From NCBI GenBank assembly GCA_944393405.1, contig CALYAC010000008.1:43354-107353 (forward strand): a stretch of 64,000 nt of DNA, in the 5' to 3' direction. The notes under the pieces were generated by a model, which was not told where the DNA came from, made no database searches, and saw only the letters and a program-made list of their open reading frames with translations. Shown here in pieces: positions 1 to 8,068 of this stretch. Origin of the DNA: an uncultured Clostridia bacterium (GTDB lineage Bacteria; Bacillota_A; Clostridia; TANB77; CAG-508). The translations under genes and the position numbers were made by a program. How positions within the stretch are numbered: the first letter of the stretch is position 1; every line of letters begins with the position of its first letter.

Positions 1-95
1 GATTGTTTTGAAATTACTGGATCTCCTACTTCTCTTATTTTTAATATTTTCCCCTTATATGTATCATTAATGATTTTATTAACATTTTTTACCAT
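1..95 (-). CDS. def: Probable peptide deformylase, N-terminal fragment
   Basis: About 31 codons read from an ATG at 95 leftwards off the edge of the window. The visible peptide ends KIREVGDPVISKQ, which resembles the conserved N-terminus of peptide deformylase (IRxxGDPVLxKxA), the metalloenzyme that removes formyl groups from new proteins. A GAGG lies about ten bases before the ATG. The catalytic motifs lie outside the window, so the call rests only on the N-terminal pattern; the N-terminus is about ten residues longer than usual. Confidence 0.42.
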   Translation of the reverse strand, partial: MVKNVNKIINDTYKGKILKIREVGDPVISKQ

Positions 96-138
96 ACTGC
101 TTTCATCCTCAATTCTTTTTTCGTTTATACATAATTAC

Positions 139-1359
139 TTAGTTAAGATTTCCCTCAGCTTTTTTAAATATCTCTCCTTCAAATGTAAATGTTATTTTTG
201 ATACCTCTGAGAAGTCAGCAATAATCTTATTTTCATCTTCAATGTATTTACAACCATTTTCTATTAAAAAAGCTTTAATCATTAATTTATGATTTACATT
301 AAAATTTGATATTATCTCCATAACAGTTGTTATAAATGTATTAGAACCTACTTTATTAAAAATCCTATCTGGTAAATCTTTTACAAACATATAAATATTC
401 GTATCTCCACTTCCACAAAAATATGCTACATTTTGTGGTGCAAACGCAATATATATCATAGATAAATTATATCCATTAATTTCCTCATTTAATTCTATCT
501 TTGGAGTTATAAATTTATTCAAATTTAAATCTTGCATAATCTTTCTGGTTCTAATCATTAGTTCAACACCTTTATCTGGTATAACTTTTTCTATTTCTGA
601 CGAATACCAGAATTTATCTGCACTTGGCGAAGTTGTCCCTATATATTCTACATTAAATTCTCTGTCATCTAATTTTAAAATACATGTATTTACATCTGTA
701 TCCCATCTATTGTATTTTCCTACATATTCTATAAAGTTTCTTTGATCTGAATATACTTTTCCTATGCAAATAGAAAATAAATCCTTAAAGCTTATATTAT
801 TTAAGTCGACTAGTTTTAATGTTTCTTCTTTTAATCCACAATTATCGCTTCTATTATCTGCTTTTAAAATAGATGAAACACAATATGAAAAAGCTGCTAT
901 TGTATCTTTTTCCATTCTTCCATAATTATAGTGGACAAATTTATTATCTTTTATTTTCCATTCTCCTACCATATATTTCTTTTGTCCATTTTCTTCATTT
1001 GCAATTTCCATAGTAATGTATCTAGGCATATTAGGTGCTAGTACTAATGCAACACATTTTGCTTGTGCCATAAATGAGTCTGTATCTGGAAATATTATAT
1101 AAAATATTTTCATATTCTCATGTATGTTTGCTGTTATATCAAAATCTTCAGGTTTAATTTCTCTATTCTCATCTACTAAATAAAAATCTTGATTAATCTT
1201 ATCATTGGTAATACTATACCATAAATCACATAAGTACTTTTTCATTTCTTCTGGTCCTTTATTTAAATGCTCATTAAATTTTCTCCAATTTCCAAATATT
1301 TCACTTCTTAATACAATATGACTTAACATATATGCTCTACTTGTTTTTTTCTTTTCCAT
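139..1359 (-). CDS. Hypothetical cytosolic protein (406 aa)
   Basis: I do not recognise this family. The ATG at 1359 (MEKKKTSRAYML...) is chosen because a strong AAGGGGAA site lies five bases upstream; an earlier in-frame start would run into the upstream gene. The protein has no signal peptide or membrane segment. It has an N-terminal half rich in aromatic residues and a C-terminal half with a possible conserved core around IYIAFAPQNVAYFCGSGDTN. It lies 44 bp after a uracil-DNA-glycosylase-like gene and before the probable deformylase, and may be cotranscribed with both. No function is assigned. Confidence 0.75.
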   Translation of the reverse strand: MEKKKTSRAYMLSHIVLRSEIFGNWRKFNEHLNKGPEEMKKYLCDLWYSITNDKINQDFYLVDENREIKPEDFDITANIHENMKIFYIIFPDTDSFMAQAKCVALVLAPNMPRYITMEIANEENGQKKYMVGEWKIKDNKFVHYNYGRMEKDTIAAFSYCVSSILKADNRSDNCGLKEETLKLVDLNNISFKDLFSICIGKVYSDQRNFIEYVGKYNRWDTDVNTCILKLDDREFNVEYIGTTSPSADKFWYSSEIEKVIPDKGVELMIRTRKIMQDLNLNKFITPKIELNEEINGYNLSMIYIAFAPQNVAYFCGSGDTNIYMFVKDLPDRIFNKVGSNTFITTVMEIISNFNVNHKLMIKAFLIENGCKYIEDENKIIADFSEVSKITFTFEGEIFKKAEGNLN

Positions 1360-1403
1360 AAAAATTCCCCTTTTATTTTTTATATTATTTTCTTTTAATA
1401 AAA

Positions 1404-2060
1404 CTATTCTATCCCATTTTCTTTCATTATCCATTTAATATCTTCTATAGATTTATCTATATTAAATCTACCATTTCCTACAGGATAATATACTGCATAA
1501 CATTTATATTCTTTACTATCTATATTTTTTAAATAAAGCTTTTTTCTTGATTGTGAAACTGATATTTTTTCATTTAAGACTATTGAACTAACTTGATTTC
1601 CAAATAGAATTATTACTTTTGGATTTATAATTTGTATTTCTTTTTCTAATAAATCTAAATATTTCTTATACACACTATTTGGTAATATTCTTGCATCTAA
1701 TTGAGTACATTTTCCTAAATTAGTAATAAAATACTTATGCTGTTTTACATCTTCATATACTTCTTCTGCAAATTCTTCTGTCCATTCTGATCCTTTTATA
1801 CTTTTAATTTTACTATATATTTTTTCGTCCATTAAATCTAATTCATGGAATAAATCCCAAATATTTTTAGTTCCTATCCATGGTGATTTTCTACCTTTCC
1901 ATTCTTTAGATGAAGCGATATTTTTTCCTGTTGGATTCATGAATACAAAGCATATATTAGGATTTTTCTCACATCCTCCATTATATATAGAATCTAATTC
2001 TTTTGCACCGTATTTTATTTGTAGTTTGTCATATTCTTTTTTTAAATCCTGTAAATTCAT
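1404..2060 (-). CDS. Uracil-DNA glycosylase superfamily-like protein
   Basis: About 218 aa starting at the ATG at 2060, which has GGAG six bases upstream; an ATG twelve bases earlier lacks a ribosome site. The order of motifs fits the UDG superfamily: ICFVFMNPTGKN near the N-terminus (the G/N-x-x-P-x-G water-activating loop), a central VIILFGNQVS strand-turn, and YYPVGNGRFN near the C-terminus where the H-P-S/H-P-G DNA-intercalating loop normally sits. The classic HPS is replaced by PVGNG, and I do not see the four-cysteine iron-sulphur set of families 4 and 5. It could therefore be a divergent glycosylase or a member acting on another substrate. Confidence 0.6.
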   Translation of the reverse strand: MNLQDLKKEYDKLQIKYGAKELDSIYNGGCEKNPNICFVFMNPTGKNIASSKEWKGRKSPWIGTKNIWDLFHELDLMDEKIYSKIKSIKGSEWTEEFAEEVYEDVKQHKYFITNLGKCTQLDARILPNSVYKKYLDLLEKEIQIINPKVIILFGNQVSSIVLNEKISVSQSRKKLYLKNIDSKEYKCYAVYYPVGNGRFNIDKSIEDIKWIMKENGIE

Positions 2061-2208
2061 TTTTTTCTCCATAATTTATTTTTTTCTTTAAAGTTTTTTA
2101 TTCTTTCTTCTACATTTTTTCTACTATATTTTATATCATATTTTGTATATATAGACAATTAAATTTTACATTAATTTTTATGATTTTTTATTAAAATATT
2201 GCTTTTAA

Positions 2209-2256
2209 AAAAAGTATAAATTAAATCAATTTTATCTAATTTAATTTATACTTTTT
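2209..2256 (-). terminator. Intrinsic terminator after hisS
   Basis: A perfect 17-bp inverted repeat (2209-2225 with 2240-2256) around a 14-nt loop, with A-rich/T-rich flanks giving U-runs on both strands. It sits 25 bp beyond the hisS stop codon and ends the hisS transcript before the glycosylase-like gene. Confidence 0.85.
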
Positions 2257-2281
2257 AGATTGTTTTTTACTTTATATTAAA

Positions 2282-4405
2282 TTAACTCAAAACAACACCA
2301 GATATTTCTGCACTATTTAAAATTTTACACTCTTTATTATTTTCCGTAGTTATATTAACATTTATAGAATAATTAGATGGTTGTATAACTTCTAATTTTT
2401 TGATACCACATATATAATTCTTATATATACTTACTGCTAAGCTTCCGCTTCCACAAGCTGTTTCATAATATAATGTATCTATAGTTCTTACCCATATTAT
2501 TGGATAAATTTTAATTTTGTCTTTACATTCTTCATCTATTTTTTCTGTTAAAATTATTCCAACTGCATTTTCATTTGTATTAAATTTTTTCATAATTTCT
2601 TTTAGTCTTTGTTTTGCTTTTTCTTCATTCGTTTTTAATTCTTCAATATAGCTTTTAGAAGTATATTCATTTATTACTCCTAGAGTAATTCCATCTAGTT
2701 TAATTAAACAAATTCCTTCTTTTTCTTCTACTAAATTACTAATATCTTTATTAATATTCATTATTGCATATACATTTTTATTACTATCTATTCCCCCTTG
2801 TATTTTACTTTTCATTCCTGAAACTTTTATATCAATTTTTCCTTCTTTTCCGCTTAAGTATTGCCATATTGCACATCTTGTTGCATTTACGCAAAATTCT
2901 CCCCCTGCCATATTTAATTTCTTTTCCTTTGTACTTATAAATCCTACTTGTTCAACATCTATATTTTCTTTTAAAATTTCATCATTAATTATCTTTTTTT
3001 CGTCTTTACTATATTCATCTCCTATAACTAATGCTGTTTTATTACCACCAGGATTGAAAATCTTATATGTGTATTTTCTTTTTAAATTATTATTTGAATT
3101 ATAATTAGAATCATCTATATTTTTTAATTCCTCTATAACTGTATTTATATCTATAATTTTCTGCAAATTAGTTTCCATATTCTTTAATATAATTTTATTT
3201 TCTTTTAGTTCTTCTTCTCCAATAATTATTACATATGGTATTTTTTCATAATTTGCATAATCTAAAGATTTTCTTAGTTTCTTATCATTCATTTCTATAT
3301 CAGTATTTATTCCATTTTTTCTTAATTTATTTGCTATCTTTAATGCCTCTACTTTATTATTCATTGGTATGATATATACTAAAGTATTATTAGTTTTAAC
3401 ACTATTCTTCTTTTTTAAAATTTCAAATATAACATCTAGACCAAAACTAACACCAACTGCTGGATATTTTTTACCATTTCCTATAAAATCTCCTATCATT
3501 TTGTCATATCTTCCTCCACCTCCAATGCTAGATTTTATTTCACCAGTTTTTATATATGCTTCAAATATTGTTCCAGTATAATATTCTTGTCCTCTTGCAA
3601 GTGATGAACTAAACTCTACATATTTATTTAATTCTAGTTTCTCGATATATTCATTTAATTTGTCTATTTCTTGTATTCCTTCTCTTAATTCTACATTATC
3701 TGTTGTTATGTATTTAGATTTGATTTTATCAAAATCTAGTTTCAAATTTTCCAATAATAAATTAATATTTTCAGATTTTAATCCAATATTCAAAAACTCA
3801 TTTGTAATTTCTTCTTTAGATAATTTATCAAATTTATCAATTATAGTGATGGCTTTATCTATCTTTTCATCCTCTATTTTACTCTCTTTAATTAATCCAC
3901 TCATTAATTTTCTATTATTATATTTTATAACTACATCAATACCTAGTTTTGAATATCCTTCTACTAATAATGCAATTATTTCTGCTTCTACCATTTGTCC
4001 TTCTATTCCTACACTATCAACATCACATTGAATAAATTCTCTTAGTCTACCTTGTTTTACTGGTCCATCTCTAAACACTTTTCCTATTTCATATCTTTTA
4101 TATGGCATCTTTATCTCTGGATTTATCGCTATATATTTTGCAAATGGAACAGTTAAATCATATCTTAATGCTAAATTTCTATTTCCCTGATCTTGCACTT
4201 TATATATTTCTTTCAAAATATCATTATTCTCATCGTATTTTAAAGCCAATAAATCATAGTAGCATAGTATAGATGTAGAAAGTGGTTTGTATCCATATCT
4301 TTCAAATACTTCTTTTAATGTGTTTTCTATATAATTTCGTATAACTTGATCATTTCCTCCAAAATCAATGCTTCCTTTTACATTACTTAATTCTAAATTT
4401 TTCAT
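2282..4405 (-). CDS. hisS: Histidyl-tRNA synthetase fused to CntK-like histidine racemase domain
   Basis: 707 aa from the ATG at 4405 (AAAGG ten bases upstream; a TTG at 4414 is the alternative). Residues 1 to about 430 are a complete HisRS: class II motif 2 (RYEIGKVFRDGP, then GRLREFIQCD), a histidine-binding motif in the variant form LARGQEYYTGTIFEA, GGGGRYDKMIG and VGVSFGLD, then the anticodon-binding domain. Residues from about 443 to the end (2282-3079) form a DapF-fold domain resembling CntK, the histidine racemase of staphylopine synthesis: FNPGGNKTALV, EQVGFIS, MAGGEFCVNATR, KVSG and ETACGSGSLAVS. Both catalytic cysteines are kept (about residues 505 and 651). Usual HisRS proteins end near residue 430. 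A genuine DapF is encoded separately at 36.1 kb, so this is not the lysine-pathway enzyme. Fusion is seen; racemase activity and its purpose are inferred. Confidence 0.93.
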   Translation of the reverse strand: MKNLELSNVKGSIDFGGNDQVIRNYIENTLKEVFERYGYKPLSTSILCYYDLLALKYDENNDILKEIYKVQDQGNRNLALRYDLTVPFAKYIAINPEIKMPYKRYEIGKVFRDGPVKQGRLREFIQCDVDSVGIEGQMVEAEIIALLVEGYSKLGIDVVIKYNNRKLMSGLIKESKIEDEKIDKAITIIDKFDKLSKEEITNEFLNIGLKSENINLLLENLKLDFDKIKSKYITTDNVELREGIQEIDKLNEYIEKLELNKYVEFSSSLARGQEYYTGTIFEAYIKTGEIKSSIGGGGRYDKMIGDFIGNGKKYPAVGVSFGLDVIFEILKKKNSVKTNNTLVYIIPMNNKVEALKIANKLRKNGINTDIEMNDKKLRKSLDYANYEKIPYVIIIGEEELKENKIILKNMETNLQKIIDINTVIEELKNIDDSNYNSNNNLKRKYTYKIFNPGGNKTALVIGDEYSKDEKKIINDEILKENIDVEQVGFISTKEKKLNMAGGEFCVNATRCAIWQYLSGKEGKIDIKVSGMKSKIQGGIDSNKNVYAIMNINKDISNLVEEKEGICLIKLDGITLGVINEYTSKSYIEELKTNEEKAKQRLKEIMKKFNTNENAVGIILTEKIDEECKDKIKIYPIIWVRTIDTLYYETACGSGSLAVSIYKNYICGIKKLEVIQPSNYSINVNITTENNKECKILNSAEISGVVLS

Positions 4406-4527
4406 ATTTATCAAACCTTTCTTTTTTATATTTTTACCCTTTTTCCTAATTTTTTTATTCTTATTTTTTATTTTTTAATAGTTGTAATTATGAAACATTA
4501 ATATTTTTAAATAAAAATAGATATACT

Positions 4528-4573
4528 AAAAAAAGACTACTCGTAGTTTTATTTTCCTACAAATAGTCTTTTT
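4528..4573 (-). terminator. Leader terminator of the hisS attenuator
   Basis: On the minus strand a 17-bp stem (4557-4573 with 4530-4546, closed by Watson-Crick and G-U pairs) is followed by seven U residues, about 120 bp before the hisS start. It is a textbook intrinsic terminator placed inside the leader. The 5' arm contains a GUAGG segment (4556-4560) that can instead pair with an upstream CCUAC segment (4610-4614), so it can be undone. Confidence 0.82.
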
Positions 4574-4591
4574 AATATATCTATCAATTTT

Positions 4592-4701
4592 GAATATTTT
4601 TAAACTATCGTAGGTACACGCCAAATTTGCCTGTACCTACAACCTATTTTGCTGTAGTTACAAGCTCCTACGATGATGATGTAATTGGTTTAAAAATATT
4701 C
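4592..4701 (-). promoter_or_regulatory. hisS transcription attenuator: competing RNA hairpins
   Basis: Between the leader ORF and the terminator several segments compete on the minus strand. Segment 1 (4651-4657) pairs over 7 bp with segment 2 (4637-4643). Segment 2 also pairs over 9 perfect bp with segment 3 (4632-4640 with 4610-4618). Segment 3 pairs over 7 bp with the 5' arm of the terminator. A further perfect 14-bp helix (4688-4701 with 4592-4605), continued by 4667-4674 with 4607-4614, folds the leader ORF when it is not translated. I infer that stalling at His codons frees segment 1, so 1:2 and 3:terminator-arm form and hisS is read; completed translation covers segment 1 and termination follows. 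The T-box consensus (GGUGGNACCGCG) is absent. Confidence 0.72.
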
Positions 4702-4711
4702 TTAGTTTCAT
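4658..4711 (-). CDS. hisS leader peptide with three consecutive His codons
   Basis: A 17-codon ORF, peptide MKLRIFLNQLHHHRRSL, begins at an ATG at 4711 with AGAGG seven bases upstream and ends at TAA 4658-4660. The three histidine codons (CAT CAT CAT, 4673-4681) are followed by CGT and AGG, arginine codons that look uncommon beside the AGA used in neighbouring genes. It lies 26 bases after the predicted transcript start and immediately before alternative hairpins and a terminator. Position, size and codon content match leader peptides of amino-acid biosynthetic operons such as his and trp in enterobacteria; here the regulated gene is the synthetase. Confidence 0.75.
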   Translation of the reverse strand: MKLRIFLNQLHHHRRSL

Positions 4712-4743
4712 AATTATACCTCTTTATTTATTATATGTTTTAT

Positions 4744-4772
4744 ATTTTAGCATATATTATTATATATGTCAA
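4744..4772 (-). promoter_or_regulatory. hisS promoter (sigma-A type)
   Basis: On the minus strand TTGACA (4767-4772), a 17-bp spacer and TAAAAT (4744-4749). The transcript would start near 4737, just before the ribosome site of the leader peptide. Confidence 0.75.
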
Positions 4773-4809
4773 TTATGTAAATTTGCATCATGTAAGTTGT
4801 ATTATATCA

Positions 4810-5091
4810 TTACTTTTTCCTATTTCTTCTTTTTTCCCATACATGTCTAATTAAGTCTAATGATAATGTAGATAATGTAAAACCTATAACTGGTACTAAA
4901 GAACTAAGCCACACATTTGTAAATTTATTTATCATAAATGAATAGATTACAACTACAATATATGTTAATATACAAATTAAAATTCTTCTTAAAAAGCTAG
5001 TTTCCCATGCTTTATCTAGTTCAACTTTGTGATTTCTTTCTTCTATTTTCTTTACTTCTTCTTGTAATTTTTTTATTTCTTCTTTTTCCAT
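4810..5091 (-). CDS. Small coiled-coil, two-helix membrane protein
   Basis: 93 aa with a clear AAGGAGAG ribosome site. Residues 1-25 are a charged amphipathic helix (EEIKKLQEEVKKIEERNHK). Two hydrophobic helices follow, near residues 34-52 and 58-76, joined by the motif NVWLSSLVPVIGFTLSTLSL, and then a basic tail (EKRRNRKK). This architecture is common in unnamed prokaryotic proteins; no function is known to me. It is the last gene of a minus-strand run that begins with the Rsm22-like gene, 24 bp away. Confidence 0.8.
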   Translation of the reverse strand: MEKEEIKKLQEEVKKIEERNHKVELDKAWETSFLRRILICILTYIVVVIYSFMINKFTNVWLSSLVPVIGFTLSTLSLDLIRHVWEKRRNRKK

Positions 5092-5115
5092 AGCTTTCTC
5101 TCCTTTTTTAATTAT

Positions 5116-6090
5116 CTATATTAATATAGCATCTCCACATTTTGCTTTTTTTGCTATTTTAAATAACTCTTTATTCTTTTTTGTTATTACTTTTTCTTCT
5201 ATGATTCCATTGTAACATATTTTTAATGTTATCTTTCCCTTCTCAATTATTGGATGTCTTAATACTCTTACTGCTTTTTTTATTTCTATTTTTTCTTTAT
5301 TTTCCTTATTTTCTTTATATAGCACTATATATGAAAACTTTTCATCTTCATAGGGTGCATCTCCATCTTTTAAGTATTTATGTACTTTATTTCTTTCTAC
5401 TCTTACTATACTATGGCACCAATCATCATCTGGTAATGTACATTTAAAATTTCCTATACAAGGAGCTAATATCTTGATTTTATTTTCTATAGCATATTCG
5501 TGTATTTTTCTAATATTATTAAATCCTGCTGGTGTTCCTGGTTCTATTATAATTAAATATTTATTTGTAAGATTTAATAATTTTCTTACTATATTCAATC
5601 TGTTTTTTTCTTCTATTTCATTTATCATATATGATGTAATAACTAGATCTGCTTTTATGTCTATATCATTTTTCTCTATATCCAAATTAACCCAATTTAT
5701 TTTTTCTTTATCTTGTACTTGTTTAAGTATTTCTTTTCCTAAATCTTGCATAGATTTTTCCCTTTCTATGCATATTCCTTCTTGTATATTAAATTTTTCA
5801 AGAATTCCAATAGAGGCAGCTCCCGTTCCTGCTCCCACATCAATATATGACTTCACATCTTCTCGTATATTTATTTTATCCAAAATTGTTTTAACCGCAC
5901 AATATGTTGCAGGCATTCTTATAACCAAGTATGAAATAGCTTCAATATCTTTTGATAATAAGGATTGTCCTTTTCTTTCTTCATTCATATATCTATTGCT
6001 TAAATTATTTGATATTTGTTTTAATTCTGATAAATTTATACGTTCTAACTTTTCTTCGATTTTTTGTTCAACTATTGCTGGTAATTTCAA
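5116..6090 (-). CDS. Rsm22-family ribosomal small-subunit methyltransferase
   Basis: 324 aa. The start is a TTG at 6090, eight bases after AGAGGAG. A SAM-binding glycine motif DVGAGTGAAS lies near residue 84, and a later segment holds the family's cysteine cluster: C211, C217 and C225 in APCIGNFKCTLPDDDWCH, followed by RVERNKVHKYLKDGDAPYEDEKFSY. This matches Rsm22/METTL17, which is associated with assembly of the ribosomal small subunit and in mitochondria carries an iron-sulphur cluster. Metal binding here is inferred from conserved cysteines. It sits 13 bp after a Nudix gene, apparently cotranscribed. Confidence 0.85.
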   Translation of the reverse strand: MKLPAIVEQKIEEKLERINLSELKQISNNLSNRYMNEERKGQSLLSKDIEAISYLVIRMPATYCAVKTILDKINIREDVKSYIDVGAGTGAASIGILEKFNIQEGICIEREKSMQDLGKEILKQVQDKEKINWVNLDIEKNDIDIKADLVITSYMINEIEEKNRLNIVRKLLNLTNKYLIIIEPGTPAGFNNIRKIHEYAIENKIKILAPCIGNFKCTLPDDDWCHSIVRVERNKVHKYLKDGDAPYEDEKFSYIVLYKENKENKEKIEIKKAVRVLRHPIIEKGKITLKICYNGIIEEKVITKKNKELFKIAKKAKCGDAILI

Positions 6091-6103
6091 TTTTTTTCTC
6101 CTC

Positions 6104-6526
6104 TTAATTATTATTATTAAATATTATGTCTTTATATATCATAGATTGTTCCACCATATGCCCTATATTACCTTCACCTGCATATTTTTCCTTATCAAAG
6201 AAATTATCTCTTTTATCTATCCAGTATAGCTTATTTACTTCTTCTATTAAATCTACATTTTTATTTAGCTTTCCTGCATATACTTCAAGTTCCATATCTG
6301 ACATTTTATATTCGAAATTCATAACATGAGTAAGATTAATATCATCTTTAGTTATTCCTGTTTCTTCTTGTAATTCTCTATATGCTGCATGAATTTCATC
6401 TTCTCCTTTTTCTACTTTTCCACCTACTAAATTAAATTTTCCTTTATATGGATCCTTTTCTCTTTTGCACATAAGAATTTTATCTGCATCTTTATTATAT
6501 ACTAATATGACATTTAATTTTTTCAT
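6104..6526 (-). CDS. Nudix hydrolase
   Basis: 140 aa with a complete Nudix box at residues 36-58 (G-x5-E-x7-REL-x-EE-x-G-I). The N-terminal strand NVILVYNKDADKILMCKRE and the FNLVGGKVE core are typical of nucleotide-sanitising or ADP-ribose-type Nudix enzymes, which cleave NDP-X to NMP plus P-X using Mg2+. The substrate cannot be read from sequence. It has a good AGAGGAG site and lies 17 bp after a GNAT gene. Confidence 0.88.
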   Translation of the reverse strand: MKKLNVILVYNKDADKILMCKREKDPYKGKFNLVGGKVEKGEDEIHAAYRELQEETGITKDDINLTHVMNFEYKMSDMELEVYAGKLNKNVDLIEEVNKLYWIDKRDNFFDKEKYAGEGNIGHMVEQSMIYKDIIFNNNN

Positions 6527-6543
6527 ATATTATTCTCCTCTAC

Positions 6544-6963
6544 CTAATTATTTTTAAGTATCATTCCTGCTCCAAGTTCTTCATTTGGTCTTGATACAAA
6601 TCCAAATCTTTCATAAAATTTTTCTCTTCCTTTTGTTGCTCCCAAATATACTCGGATATCTGGATTTATTTTTCTATATTCCTTAACTTTCTCTAATATA
6701 TTATTTAATATTCCTGTTCCAATTTTCATTTTTTGATATTTTGGTATTACTATTATATCTTGAATATATAAAAATATAGTTTTATCCCCTATTATTCTAC
6801 CAAATCCAATTATCTTTTCTTCATCATATACACATACTGAATATATCGTATTTTTTAAAGCTTCTTCTACTATTTTGTTTTCTCTTTTTCCCCATCCAAC
6901 ACTATCATTTAAATAATTATATTCTTCTACTGATGGAATTTTATTTATATATTGTATTTTCAT
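6544..6963 (-). CDS. GNAT-family N-acetyltransferase
   Basis: 139 aa. The acetyl-CoA-binding region is IIVIPKYQKMKIGTGILNNILEKVKEY (near residues 79-105), with the Q/R-x-x-G-x-G/A variant QKMKIGTG, and the C-terminal strand GFVSRPNEELGAGMILKN is typical of small cytosolic GNATs. The substrate is unknown; such proteins acetylate amines or peptide N-termini. It starts 15 bp after the MBL-fold gene stop and precedes the Nudix gene. Confidence 0.85.
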   Translation of the reverse strand: MKIQYINKIPSVEEYNYLNDSVGWGKRENKIVEEALKNTIYSVCVYDEEKIIGFGRIIGDKTIFLYIQDIIVIPKYQKMKIGTGILNNILEKVKEYRKINPDIRVYLGATKGREKFYERFGFVSRPNEELGAGMILKNN

Positions 6964-6978
6964 TTTTCCCTCTTATAT

Positions 6979-7782
6979 TTATAAATCTATTATTTCTAAA
7001 TCATTAGGCACATATATATTTCCATTATAATATGCTTTAGCTTCTTTTGTATATAGTTCTTTTCTTTTTTCTATATTATTATCTTTTGTATGCCATACAA
7101 CTAAATTCTTTATATTAAGCATTTCCATTTTTTCTGTTACATCTTTTAGTGTAGAATGATTTTTTTCTCTTGCTTTAAATATTTTTTCTTCTGATTCCAT
7201 ACAAAATACTTCATGTAAAACCCAATCTGTATTTCTTACTTTATCATATAGTTTTTCGTCACAAGGTACATCTCCCATAAATGTTAATATCTTTTTATTA
7301 TTTAATTTTACTTGAAATCCAAATTGATTACATTCATATGAATATAAGTCTAGCACTTCTAAATTATACCCTATAACATTTAAAATTTCATGATTTTTTA
7401 GACTATGAAATTTTACTCTTTTATTAAATTGATCTATTAATTCTGGATATGATGTTTTAACAAAAAAATCTTTAACTAATGTTATTATTTCTTCGTCACA
7501 ATATATATTAAAATCACCATCATATGCACCTGCTCCCATCATAGACGTTATAACCCTTAGTACATAAAAAATTCCAAGTAAATGATCAATATGTTTATGT
7601 GAAATAAAACAATCATGTATGTTTTTTATATTTACCCCTATATCCTTTATTTGTTTTATAACTCCGCTTCCACCACCAGTATCAACTAATAAGTAGCTAT
7701 CATTATTTTGCAAAATAAAACATGTATTATAGCAATTAGTTGGTGTTCCTGCACCAGTTCCTAGCACTAATATTTTTTCCAT
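6979..7782 (-). CDS. RNase Z-like metallo-beta-lactamase-fold hydrolase
   Basis: 267 aa from the ATG at 7782, which has GAGG eight bases upstream; an earlier in-frame start overlaps the upstream gene. The zinc motif HKHIDH is at residues 62-67. Later metal ligands are in FMGDVPCDE (the GD aspartate), and EKNHSTLKD and VWHTKDN near the end. This is the layout of the RNase Z/arylsulfatase branch, with an N-terminal LGTGAGTPTNCYNTC as in RNase Z. Whether it matures tRNA 3' ends cannot be judged, since the flexible exosite arm of true RNase Z is not obvious. Confidence 0.75.
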   Translation of the reverse strand: MEKILVLGTGAGTPTNCYNTCFILQNNDSYLLVDTGGGSGVIKQIKDIGVNIKNIHDCFISHKHIDHLLGIFYVLRVITSMMGAGAYDGDFNIYCDEEIITLVKDFFVKTSYPELIDQFNKRVKFHSLKNHEILNVIGYNLEVLDLYSYECNQFGFQVKLNNKKILTFMGDVPCDEKLYDKVRNTDWVLHEVFCMESEEKIFKAREKNHSTLKDVTEKMEMLNIKNLVVWHTKDNNIEKRKELYTKEAKAYYNGNIYVPNDLEIIDL

Positions 7783-7801
7783 ATAATTTTCCTCACTTAT
7801 C

Positions 7802-8062
7802 TCACTTATTTTTATAGATATATACAATTACTCCTACAATAATACCAATACTAAGGCCAAAGCTTACACTCATAGGTATATTATTTATATATATTCCTAT
7901 ACTTACTCCAATTAACATACCTATTACTATCCATCTTGATATTATCATGGCTAAATAATTATCATTTTTATCATTAACTTTCTTCTCTGCTTTTTCTTTC
8001 TCTTCAGAAAGTATGTATTTGTTAGTTTCGCTATTCATATTTTTATTTTCCTTATTTATCAT
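7802..8062 (-). CDS. Small two-helix membrane protein
   Basis: 86 aa. A charged N-terminal 35-40 residues is followed by two glycine-spaced hydrophobic helices (about 40-58 and 64-82; IGMLIGVSIGIYI and GLSIGIIVGVIV). It begins 6 bp after the stop of the HELAH protein gene and so is probably translated from the same message. An internal ATG (codon 9, AAGGA upstream) is an alternative start. No family recognised. Confidence 0.65.
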   Translation of the reverse strand: MINKENKNMNSETNKYILSEEKEKAEKKVNDKNDNYLAMIISRWIVIGMLIGVSIGIYINNIPMSVSFGLSIGIIVGVIVYIYKNK

Positions 8063-8068
8063 CTTAAC

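Noticed and set aside
4556..4740. T-box riboswitch upstream of hisS
   Set aside because: The antiterminator core GGUGGNACCGCG and the stem I features are absent, whereas a translated leader ORF with His codons and consensus ribosome site is present.
5474..6229. Long plus-strand frame of about 250 codons opposite the Rsm22-like gene
   Set aside because: It is the shadow of the conserved methyltransferase and Nudix genes; the product is only Ile/Ser/Phe-rich, as antisense frames of AT-rich genes are.
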